Position numbers and translations under genes: made by a program. From CAJQQY01 sp964352225 (GTDB lineage Bacteria > Bacteroidota > Bacteroidia > Chitinophagales > Saprospiraceae), in contig CAYGRM010000212.1 in assembly GCA_964352225.1 (NCBI GenBank), positions 1 through 11,618 on the forward strand: a stretch of 11,618 bases of DNA, read 5' to 3'. Below the pieces are notes generated by a model, which was not told the DNA's origin, made no database searches, and worked only from the letters and a program-made list of their open reading frames with translations. Below, piece by piece: positions 5,248 to 11,618 of the stretch (position 1 is the first letter of the stretch; each line of letters begins with the position of its first letter).

Positions 5248-5784
5248 ATGAGTGACCGTCTCGAAAAATTTATTCACCAAAATCGTGATCAGTTTGACGA
5301 CAAAGTTCCGAACTTAAAAGTTTGGGCTGATATCGAAAAACGACTTGATCCACCTCAAGCGAAACGAGTTTCGCTGAAGCGAATAATAGGCATTGCTGCA
5401 TCGGTGCTTATTTTATTATCTACAGGTGCATTCTTAGGAAATTATTTTACCAATGACATAAATATTCCTGTTGCCAGCTTGGAAGACTATCCTGAATATG
5501 GAAAAAAGGAGAAAGATTTTCAGCAGAAGATTGAGCACAAAAGGGCGCAACTAGCGAATTTTAATTACGATACAGCTGTCAATGAAGACCTTGTGGATTT
5601 GGATAAAACATTGGAAGAGTTGAGGGCAGAATTACAGGATGTACCCAAAGGAAGCGAAGAGCAAGTGTTAGAAGCGATGTTGAAAAATTATGAAACGAAA
5701 GTAGCCATATTAGAAATTGTTTTGGAAAAAATAGCATTAACTCAAACAAAAAGAGATCGTAAAAATGAAGGTTCTGAAATGTAA
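5248..5784 (+). CDS. Putative single-span anti-sigma factor (module A)
   Basis: The product has 178 residues. The short cytoplasmic N-terminus (1-44) carries the motif V-P-N-L-K-V-W-A-D-I-E-K-R-L (20-33), close to the P-x-x-W-x-x-M-x-x-x-L repeats of the module B protein. One membrane helix (about 45-66) follows, then a periplasmic, coiled-coil-rich part (about 88-167) with L-K-N-Y-E-T-K-V-A-I-L-E-x-V-L-E-K-I. Position right after a sigma gene plus this layout supports an anti-sigma role; it is too divergent to place in a named anti-sigma family by eye. It overlaps the next gene by 20 nt, so the two are probably translated together. Confidence 0.7.
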   Translation: MSDRLEKFIHQNRDQFDDKVPNLKVWADIEKRLDPPQAKRVSLKRIIGIAASVLILLSTGAFLGNYFTNDINIPVASLEDYPEYGKKEKDFQQKIEHKRAQLANFNYDTAVNEDLVDLDKTLEELRAELQDVPKGSEEQVLEAMLKNYETKVAILEIVLEKIALTQTKRDRKNEGSEM

Positions 5785-6868
5785 AATAGGTTGGTTATTG
5801 GTGATGCTGATTTTTGTGGGGCATACAGTTTCGGCAAAGGAATTTGAACGAAGCATAAAAAAGAGTAGCCCCATCTCAAAGAATGGGCAAGTAGAATTGT
5901 CAAATACTCGAGGAACAATTGATGTCAGAACATGGGATAAAAATGAAGTAAGCATTGATGTACTCATCACCGTCAACGCTCGAAATATTGCGGATGCGAA
6001 TGAAGTTTTTGACCGCATTCAAATCAAATTCGACAGCTATGAAAATACTGTCAATAGTCGAACAATTATTCGAGATGTACCCAAGTGGAATTGGAATTAT
6101 GTGCGTAGTGAGTACACGGTTGATTATGTAGTGTATATGCCTAAACAATGTAATTTATTCTTATTTAATAAATATGGCGATGCCTTGATTTCGGAGTTGG
6201 AAGGAAAAGCTACACTTTCAGTTCAGCATGGAAATATTCGATTGAAAACAATAGAACGATTGTTGACTTTGGATTTGAAATATGGAAATTGTACAGTTGT
6301 ACAAGCTGCAAACTCTGAGATAAAAATGGTTCATGGAAATATCAGATTGAAGAAAGCAGCTAATATTAATTTTGCAACAAGTTATTCTAAAATTAATGTG
6401 GATGAGGCAGCAGATATTAGAAGTACAAGTGTGAATGATATCTATAAATTAGGTATTGTTCAAGAATTTAGAAATGTAGGGAAATATGATAAAATCGACA
6501 TCAAGGAAGTAGATAACATTATTGCCTTTTCTAAATTTACTGATTTCAAAATTGATGTAGTCAACAAACATGCTGATTTTGATATGGTATATGGAAGTGT
6601 AGATATTGCAAAAGTTAAGGCTGGTTTTTCAGAAATTTTAATGGTGGGAGAAAATACAGATTTCCAATTAAATGTAGAAAAAGGAAGTGATTATAAAATG
6701 GATGCTACCGCTAGATACGCCAATTTGGCATATCCAACTATTTCAAATATTATCTGTAAAGACTCAAAAGGTGATGAACAAAAAGTGGAATTTTATGTAG
6801 GTAAAAAAGTAAATCCCATTAGTTATATCAAAGCAAGAGTTAAATACGGAGACGTAAGCATTAAATAA
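5765..6868 (+). CDS. Exported beta-solenoid protein, DUF4097/adhesin-like
   Basis: The product has 367 residues. A signal peptide (1-24) ends at V-S-A before K-E. From residue about 136 the protein is built of short repeats with the pattern [KVQR]-[YH]-G-[DNS]-x-x-[IVL], starting at 136, 154, 172, 189, 206, 240, 257, 275 and 360. The spacing of 17-18 residues is one coil of a beta-solenoid, as in DUF4097/DUF2807-type putative adhesins. Less regular turns lie near 224, 296 and 317. It is likely periplasmic or attached to the outer membrane. Such proteins are often encoded after an ECF sigma/anti-sigma pair in Bacteroidota and may be part of the sensed signal or a target; which is unknown. Confidence 0.75.
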   Translation: MKVLKCKIGWLLVMLIFVGHTVSAKEFERSIKKSSPISKNGQVELSNTRGTIDVRTWDKNEVSIDVLITVNARNIADANEVFDRIQIKFDSYENTVNSRTIIRDVPKWNWNYVRSEYTVDYVVYMPKQCNLFLFNKYGDALISELEGKATLSVQHGNIRLKTIERLLTLDLKYGNCTVVQAANSEIKMVHGNIRLKKAANINFATSYSKINVDEAADIRSTSVNDIYKLGIVQEFRNVGKYDKIDIKEVDNIIAFSKFTDFKIDVVNKHADFDMVYGSVDIAKVKAGFSEILMVGENTDFQLNVEKGSDYKMDATARYANLAYPTISNIICKDSKGDEQKVEFYVGKKVNPISYIKARVKYGDVSIK

Positions 6869-6878
6869 TAAGAGTGAA

Positions 6879-6905
6879 CTGGGAATAAATGGATAATTTT
6901 CCCAG
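6879..6905. other. Small hairpin before the shared terminator
   Basis: CTGGGAA (6879-6885) pairs with TTCCCAG (6899-6905) around a 13-nt loop, 10 bp after the beta-solenoid gene stop. There is no T-tract. The 8-mer ATGGATAA occurs at 6889-6896 and again at 6909-6916. Confidence 0.5.
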
Positions 6906-6914
6906 GGGATGGAT

Positions 6915-6958
6915 AAAAAAAGGAGCGATGATTTTTAAAAAATCATCGCTCCTTTTTT
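6915..6958. terminator. Bidirectional terminator between the two sigma modules
   Basis: A long perfect stem pairs AGGAGCGATGA (6921-6931) with TCATCGCTCCT (6943-6953). It is flanked by A6 on the left and T6 on the right, with inner T5/A6. It therefore works on both strands, ending module A from the left and module B from the right. Confidence 0.9.
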
Positions 6959-6996
6959 ATTAGGTTAAACGTTGAGCGTTAACAATTTATCACCAA

Positions 6997-8631
6997 TTAA
7001 CGAATTTTTACTTTTGCTCCGAATCTTAGAGAACTAGAATGAATTCTATCTTCGTTAGGACCAATTCCTTCGATTAAGAAATGTCGACGATAAATTGGTT
7101 GTAAAAATAAGCTCCATCGATAAGTGAATTTTCTTTCAATTCCAAAGCCTAAGTTAGCAGTCAAATAACTATTTTCTCTAAATCCACCTCCTTCTATAAT
7201 ACCTTTATAAAGCAATGCCTCACTTGCGATTTCGCTTTCATTTAAAGAAATTGATCTACTTGAAGTTTGTTCTTGGTTTTCTAACTGAAAGTTAAAGTTG
7301 TTTTGAAGCGCCATATTAATAGAGACTCCAGTCAAACCGTACATTCTCCATTTTCTTTTCACCAGAAAACTATACTGAATATTCAATGGAACATGAACCA
7401 TATTGAGTTCAGCATCATCCCATTGTTCTTCTAGGTATCCTCGAGCAAAACTACCGATAATTCTAGCTTCTTCTCGTTGCTGATAGCTCACAAAATTATA
7501 TGAAACACCGGTTTCTATTAAGAATTTTTTGAGTTGAAAACCAAGTGCAAATCCGCCACCATATCCATATCGATACCTTTGATAAACATCCCATTCTCTT
7601 TTATTATTATTATAAAAATCAGAATCTACAAAGTTAAGATCAGTAGATCCATACATACTGAAAAATACCTCATGTGTACGTAATTTCTTTTTTCTAATAA
7701 TTTGGTCTAGAGAAAAGTGATCCTTTGAAAATCCCTCCATTTCTACAAGTGAATTCATCAAAGATGGCAAGGGAGATATTTGAATGATTAGTTTTTCTTT
7801 GAGAATCTCATTTTTATTTAACGCTAACGTTTTTTTAATTGGAAGTGAAGTGCTCTTTTGTTTTTTATTTTCCAAAAGACTAATTGAATTAGAATTATTT
7901 AATAATGGAGATTCAGAAATTTTATCATCAGAAATTGGAGGAGTAGGAATTGAAACTATTTCATTTTCATAAGTAGGAATTGACTTAACAATTAATGAAG
8001 GAGTTTTATTTACAACATCTTCAACTATTTCATTTTGATCAGCTTGGTTTGAGGCAGGATCTGCTTCGCCAAAAGAAGTGAAAGAATTATTTTCTGAAAA
8101 TGATTGGTTAGTTAAATCTTCCGAAAGGTCATTCGTCTTATTTTGAGTTGAATTTATTTTAGCTATTGGTCTTGGGGTAGTATTAGATTTTTTATTTGGG
8201 AAATAATTAAAAGCAGTCCAAACCAATAATAAAACGATGGCTGCTTCAAATAATTTAGTAACGAGCACTTTACGTCGATAAGCATATTCTTCGTCCAATC
8301 GAGCAGACATCATTTCCCAATGCTCATGATTATAGGCTGGTTGCATATCTTTCAAATAATCATAGGCAATAGCATCTAGGTAAATATCTTCTAGTTCAGC
8401 ATCTGCATTAGCATCAGTCATTGCTGCATCCAACTTACTTTCCATCATTCCCCAATCCATAGGGATGAAAGCAGCACCTTCCAGATTTTCCAAAGATCCT
8501 TTCATGGTATCATCGAGACCATCAGCATTTAACTGTTCATTCATTGACGACCAATCCATAGGGATGTATTTCTCACCATCCAAATGCTCCAATGATTGTT
8601 TAATAAAATCGTCAAAATTCTTATTCTCCAT
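6997..8631 (-). CDS. Dual membrane-spanning anti-sigma factor candidate (anti-sigma repeats + outer-membrane beta-barrel)
   Basis: The product has 544 residues. The cytoplasmic N-terminus holds three copies of an anti-sigma-like motif: about 6-36 with I-P-M-D-W-S-S-M-N-E-Q-L, about 39-69 with I-P-M-D-W-G-M-M-E-S-K-L, and a diverged copy about 85-115 with H-E-H-W-E-M-M-S-A-R-L; the Trp residues are 27, 60 and 105. One membrane helix lies at about 127-144 after an arginine/lysine-rich patch. A linker of about 175 residues rich in N, S, T, P and K could cross the periplasm. Residues about 321-544 form an outer-membrane beta-barrel: alternating polar/aromatic strands such as V-F-F-S-M-Y-G-S, G-G-G-F-A-L-G-F-Q-L and T-A-N-L-G-F-G-I. 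This matches the layout of Dma proteins of Bacteroides thetaiotaomicron, which link outer-membrane state to an ECF sigma factor. It overlaps its sigma gene by 11 nt. Function is inferred. Confidence 0.8.
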   Translation of the reverse strand: MENKNFDDFIKQSLEHLDGEKYIPMDWSSMNEQLNADGLDDTMKGSLENLEGAAFIPMDWGMMESKLDAAMTDANADAELEDIYLDAIAYDYLKDMQPAYNHEHWEMMSARLDEEYAYRRKVLVTKLFEAAIVLLLVWTAFNYFPNKKSNTTPRPIAKINSTQNKTNDLSEDLTNQSFSENNSFTSFGEADPASNQADQNEIVEDVVNKTPSLIVKSIPTYENEIVSIPTPPISDDKISESPLLNNSNSISLLENKKQKSTSLPIKKTLALNKNEILKEKLIIQISPLPSLMNSLVEMEGFSKDHFSLDQIIRKKKLRTHEVFFSMYGSTDLNFVDSDFYNNNKREWDVYQRYRYGYGGGFALGFQLKKFLIETGVSYNFVSYQQREEARIIGSFARGYLEEQWDDAELNMVHVPLNIQYSFLVKRKWRMYGLTGVSINMALQNNFNFQLENQEQTSSRSISLNESEIASEALLYKGIIEGGGFRENSYLTANLGFGIERKFTYRWSLFLQPIYRRHFLIEGIGPNEDRIHSSSLRFGAKVKIR

Positions 8632-9184
8632 ATGTTATTGATTTCGCAGCAAGAATCGCTCTAAGTTTGTGTCTTGCTTTTACCAAATTTGATCGGGAAG
8701 TACTTTCGGTAATTCCCAATTCGTCTGCTATTTCTTTGTGTGAAAAACCCTCAATCACGTAAAGGTTAAAAACGGATCGGTATGCAGGAGATAAGGTTTG
8801 GATGGCTGAAAGAATCTCTTTTTCAGTTACTTGGCTAAGTGCATCTGGCGAATTGGAACTGATATTATAAGCAGTATCCAAATCTTCAGTTCGCCTACGA
8901 ACATTTTTTCGATAAAAATCAATCGCAGTATTGACCATAATTCGACGCATCCAAGCAGAAAGAGAAGTACCAGGTTGGTACTTTGCAATATTTCTAAAGA
9001 CTTTGATAAAGCCTTCATGCAATATATCTAAAGCATCATCCTTGTTATTTGAATAACGAAGACATACACCCATCATTTTGCTATAGTGTTCTTTGTATAG
9101 CAATTGTTGTGCATCCCGATCTTTGCGAATACACGCTTGAATAAGATCGTTTTCTTCGTAATTTAAATTCAAGGCTAATTCCAT
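8621..9184 (-). CDS. ECF RNA polymerase sigma factor (module B)
   Basis: The product has 187 residues. Region 2 (about 27-95) contains M-M-G-V-C-L-R-Y, D-A-L-D-I-L-H-E-G-F-I-K-V-F and S-A-W-M-R-R-I-M-V-N-T-A-I-D-F. Region 4 (about 122-178) contains L-S-P-A-Y-R-S-V-F-N-L-Y-V-I-E-G-F-S-H-K-E-I-A-D and the recognition helix T-E-S-T-S-R-S-N-L. The end of the gene overlaps the ATG of the membrane-spanning anti-sigma gene (8621-8631), which is the usual arrangement for a sigma factor and its cognate partner. It probably governs envelope genes and perhaps itself. Its targets cannot be read from this window. Confidence 0.92.
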   Translation of the reverse strand: MELALNLNYEENDLIQACIRKDRDAQQLLYKEHYSKMMGVCLRYSNNKDDALDILHEGFIKVFRNIAKYQPGTSLSAWMRRIMVNTAIDFYRKNVRRRTEDLDTAYNISSNSPDALSQVTEKEILSAIQTLSPAYRSVFNLYVIEGFSHKEIADELGITESTSRSNLVKARHKLRAILAAKSITYGE

Positions 9185-9544
9185 AGAATGATTGTTGAAA
9201 TTAAAGTTAGCCTAAAAAAACCAAGAATCCCAAGTACGAGTATAATATTTGAGATTCTCCTCCTTATGCATAAAATATTCTACATAACAAGGAACGATTG
9301 TTTTTAGGTATTTGCTGCGCTTTCAAAGGGTTTAATATTAGATTTTTCTAACATAAATATCAATAAAAAATAATTAAGTAGGTTGTTTCCTTAACGTCAA
9401 AGCTTCTTTTTTTGAAAATCAGGATATCCTCCTAAACGATAAAGTCATGTACCTAATTTCTAATTAACATTTAAAAGTATTTTGAGACCTCCTTTGATTT
9501 ATTATTTTTGTTGAAATTTTTGATAAAAAAAGAACTAGTACATC
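9185..9544. other. Divergent regulatory region, sigma B / MscS
   Basis: These 360 bp have no gene. Near the sigma B start, the minus strand has TAACTTTA (9209-9202), one base off the -7 consensus, with a TTG 21 nt upstream; this is a weak candidate promoter. The MscS promoter is at the right end. A 6-bp AGAATC/GATTCT pair lies around 9223-9258. Nothing else stands out. Confidence 0.4.
9481..9510 (+). promoter_or_regulatory. Bacteroidota-type promoter of the MscS gene
   Basis: TTTG (9481-9484), an 18-nt spacer and TATTTTTG (9503-9510) match the consensus. The expected start of transcription near 9515 gives a leader of about 30 nt before the ATG at 9545. Confidence 0.65.
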
Positions 9545-10396
9545 ATGAAATTTCAACAAACTGTAGAAAAAACAGCTGATGCTGGTGATAGCATCAACTA
9601 TGATAAGATTCTAGATTTAATCATTAGCATTTCTACTAATTTATTGATGGCAGCGGCCATTTTAGTGATTGGTTTTTGGATCGTAAAAAAAGCCATGAAG
9701 GTCTTAGAATTTTCTTTAGAAAGAGCTAACCTCTCCCCAGAAATCACCTCCTTTCTTTCTTCATTTTTGAGTGCAATAATGAAGGTCTTTATTATTTTGG
9801 CTGCCATTGGAAAAGTTGGAGTGGATACTGCTTCTCTAGTAGGATTGATCGCTGCTGCGGGTTTTGCAGTAGGAATGGCATTGCAGGGAAGTTTGGCGAA
9901 TTTTGCAGCTGGAATTATGATCACGGTTTTTAAACCATATAAAATAGGAGATTGGGTAGAGATTGGAGAAAAATTTGGTAAAGTTGAAACCATCCAAATT
10001 TTTAATACTTCGATTGTTACGCCAGGGCAAAAAACACATATTATTCCTAATGGACAGGTTACAGAAGGTACCATTACAAATTTTTCTGATAAAGGAAAAA
10101 TTCGCCTAGAACTTAATGTGGTGATGCCTTACGAAGAAAGTTTTCCAAAAATTAAAAATATTATTTTAAAGGCATTGGAAGAGGTACCTCTCATCATGCA
10201 AGACCCAGCACCAGAAGTAGGCATTGAAACTTATGATAGCCATAATGTAGTTTTGGCAGTTCGTCCATTTATCAATCCTGATAATTACTGGGATGCAACT
10301 TTCGAATGCAATGCCGTTATCAAAAAAGCATTTAGTGAAAATAGAATTAAAATGGCTTACTCGGAAGGAATTGAATTAGGGACAATTGGCGAGTAA
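9545..10396 (+). CDS. Small-conductance mechanosensitive channel, MscS family
   Basis: The product has 283 residues, the size of E. coli MscS. It has three membrane helices (about 28-50, 70-90, 96-128). The pore helix reads A-S-L-V-G-L-I-A-A-A-G-F-A-V-G-M-A-L-Q-G-S-L-A-N-F-A-A-G (96-123), with the Gly/Ala packing, the A-L-Q-G-S-L signature and the G hinge of the family. The beta domain (V-F-K-P-Y-K-I-G-D-W-V-E-I, 128-140; I-I-P-N-G, 166-170) and alpha/beta C-terminal domain follow. The channel opens under membrane tension to release solutes during osmotic downshift. The last residues lack the usual I-P-F-P-Q and end in a short acidic tail. It is a single gene with its own promoter and terminator, next to but divergent from sigma B. 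Confidence 0.93.
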   Translation: MKFQQTVEKTADAGDSINYDKILDLIISISTNLLMAAAILVIGFWIVKKAMKVLEFSLERANLSPEITSFLSSFLSAIMKVFIILAAIGKVGVDTASLVGLIAAAGFAVGMALQGSLANFAAGIMITVFKPYKIGDWVEIGEKFGKVETIQIFNTSIVTPGQKTHIIPNGQVTEGTITNFSDKGKIRLELNVVMPYEESFPKIKNIILKALEEVPLIMQDPAPEVGIETYDSHNVVLAVRPFINPDNYWDATFECNAVIKKAFSENRIKMAYSEGIELGTIGE

Positions 10397-10400
10397 TTAA

Positions 10401-10457
10401 TTTTTCAAAAAAAAATAGCAGCGGTTTTTTAAGTCGCTGCTATTTTTTTTGAAAAAA
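10401..10457. terminator. Bidirectional terminator between MscS and the T9SS-sorted protein
   Basis: TAGCAGCG (10416-10423) pairs with CGCTGCTA (10435-10442). The stem is extended by nine A against eight T and by TTTTTC against GAAAAA, so each strand ends in a T-tract. It serves both convergent genes. Confidence 0.9.
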
Positions 10458-10465
10458 ACTAAGAT

Positions 10466-11488
10466 TTAGTTTTTGATAATCTTTTTAGTTCCAATTCCAT
10501 TTTCATTATTTATTCTAACATAATAAATACCTGCTGGGAAATTAGAAGCATCGAGTCGCTCTTTTACATTTGTAATTGTACTGTTATAAACTTCTTGACC
10601 TAAATTATTTATAACTGAAATTTGAGTTTTATCATTCAATACTTCTGCGCTAACTTCTACGAAAAATTCATCTGTAATCACCGTTGGATAAACATTTAAT
10701 TCCAAACTTTGAGCAGGAGTTTTGATCGAAGTAGGCACAGTTGCAAATCTATAAACTTGTCCTTCTGCTGGATCTGAATCTAACCCTGGGATAGAGTAAG
10801 TGTTTAAAACAGAAATATCCGAAGAGATAACTGTTGGATTAGTTGCATTTCCGGTCAAGTGCCAAAAAGCATCAAAAGTATCTACATTATTGGAAAGGTT
10901 TTCAATAATTCCTATAACGGGTGAACCATAATCATGGATAGTAGCTGCATTGGGAAGTGTGCTTGGACCATATCGGAACTCAATATTATTACTTCCTTCA
11001 TAGAGCCAAATTTGAAATGAAACGATGTTATTTGCTGTACCTGCAGTAGAAACTTCCTCATAAAAACCACAATCTTTCCATTGGATTTTTAAAATTTGTG
11101 AGCCTATAGCTCCTTCGGAAACGTAGGAAATGGTAGATTGATTGGCAGAATTAACATTTTCAATATCTGCAAGGTCATCAAAATAGGGTAACAAAAGTTC
11201 GACCGAATCATTTGTATATGGATCTTCGAAAACAAGCCAAGAACCTAAGCCAGTAATTTGTATTTCACTATACGTACCTCCGAAAAAATCAAAATCAAAA
11301 CCAAGCGGAATCGTATAACTAGGATCATCCCAAAGATCACCAACTGAAGTTAATTCAGTAGCTTCTTCGATATCAGCATAAGTATCAGTTTCAAATTCTA
11401 AAAAGTAGGGAAAAGTCTGAGCTTGACTGGTAGAAAAAATAAAAAGAGAAAATAAAACAAGGAAAGTTTTTGTAAATAAGTTTTTCAT
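10466..11488 (-). CDS. Secreted protein with C-terminal type IX secretion sorting domain
   Basis: The product has 340 residues. A signal peptide (1-23, ending A-Q-A) targets it to the Sec system. The body (24-255) is acidic, beta-rich and lacks a named domain that I can recognise; P-L-G-F-D-F-D-F-F-G-G-x-Y-S-E-I-x-I (61-78) and the following G-x-G-S-W-L-V-F resemble the strand pattern of Bacteroidota proteins that begin PxFPFxFxG. The C-terminal 78 residues (about 263-340) form a T9SS type A sorting domain: L-N-V-Y-P, V-I-N-N-L-G-Q-E-V, L-D-A-S-N-F-P-A-G-I-Y-Y-V and the basic end T-K-K-I-I-K-N. It should be exported through the type IX system and bound to the surface or released. It stands alone with a shared terminator, and no consensus promoter was found upstream. 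Confidence 0.88.
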   Translation of the reverse strand: MKNLFTKTFLVLFSLFIFSTSQAQTFPYFLEFETDTYADIEEATELTSVGDLWDDPSYTIPLGFDFDFFGGTYSEIQITGLGSWLVFEDPYTNDSVELLLPYFDDLADIENVNSANQSTISYVSEGAIGSQILKIQWKDCGFYEEVSTAGTANNIVSFQIWLYEGSNNIEFRYGPSTLPNAATIHDYGSPVIGIIENLSNNVDTFDAFWHLTGNATNPTVISSDISVLNTYSIPGLDSDPAEGQVYRFATVPTSIKTPAQSLELNVYPTVITDEFFVEVSAEVLNDKTQISVINNLGQEVYNSTITNVKERLDASNFPAGIYYVRINNENGIGTKKIIKN

Positions 11489-11537
11489 AAATTAAATTTT
11501 TAGAGTTAAATAAAAACAGATGAAGATTGTCAAACAA

Positions 11538-11573
11538 TTTGTTTTAAAAATAATTTTAAAATTGTTATCTTTG
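11538..11573 (+). promoter_or_regulatory. Promoter firing rightward out of the window
   Basis: TATCTTTG (11566-11573) is a full -7 match. The nearest TTTG (11538-11541) is 24 nt upstream, longer than usual. Transcription should start near 11578-11581, for a gene beyond the window edge. Confidence 0.5.
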
Positions 11574-11580
11574 TGACCGC

Positions 11581-11607
11581 CAAATTAGAGAAATCAAATT
11601 AGAGAAA
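11581..11607. repeat. Tandem 14-bp repeat in the leader
   Basis: CAAATTAGAGAAA occurs at 11581-11593 and again at 11595-11607, exactly 14 bp apart. It lies directly after the predicted transcription start of the promoter at 11566. Confidence 0.6.
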
Positions 11608-11618
11608 CAATTAATATT

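Noticed and set aside
9598..10074. 158-codon ORF antisense to MscS
   Set aside because: It is a shadow of the strongly conserved MscS frame; its sequence is Ile/Pro-rich with no family features.

Overview
The window looks like chromosomal DNA of a Bacteroidota bacterium, perhaps near the Saprospiraceae (the family is a guess). It is AT-rich. Genes lack Shine-Dalgarno sequences. Several promoters fit the Bacteroidota consensus TTTG-N18/19-TAnnTTTG. One protein carries a C-terminal type IX secretion sorting domain, and the ECF sigma/anti-sigma pairs are of the kind typical of this phylum. I see no rRNA, tRNA, CRISPR array, transposase or phage gene.

Left part (1-3950): a haem-binding lipoprotein with five FG-GAP/VCBS calcium-loop repeats is followed, 2 bp after its stop codon, by an 84-bp near-perfect palindrome. 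A convergent gene for a 118-residue protein of unknown function has its own terminator. A 582-bp intergenic region then holds several hairpins, including a REP-like element and a 106-bp inverted-repeat element. It ends in a self-regulating promoter of a PadR repressor gene, with two copies of CCTAA-N5-TTAGG 29 bp apart. The PadR gene overlaps by 4 nt a gene for a membrane-anchored M23 peptidase whose cytoplasmic N-terminus resembles the PadR-partner (HAAS/DUF1700-type) helical domain.

Middle (3950-9184): two ECF sigma factor modules face each other across one bidirectional terminator (6915-6958). Module A (plus strand) is a sigma factor starting at TTG, a small single-span anti-sigma factor and an exported beta-solenoid (DUF4097-like) protein. 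It is preceded by about 690 bp of non-coding DNA with palindromes, candidate promoters and a 20-codon upstream ORF that overlaps the TTG start. Module B (minus strand) is a sigma factor overlapping by 11 nt a 544-residue protein. That protein joins three copies of an anti-sigma-like motif, one inner-membrane helix, a periplasm-length linker and an outer-membrane beta-barrel. It has the layout of a dual membrane-spanning anti-sigma factor (Dma type, described in Bacteroides thetaiotaomicron), and it is the most interesting item here.

Right part (9185-11618): an MscS-type mechanosensitive channel with a good promoter, a bidirectional terminator, a secreted T9SS-sorted protein on the minus strand, and at the edge a promoter firing out of the window with a tandem 14-bp repeat in its leader.

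Taken together, much of the window concerns the cell envelope: outer-membrane sensing, wall hydrolysis, osmotic safety valve and secreted or exported proteins. Whether these genes form one regulon cannot be told from the sequence.
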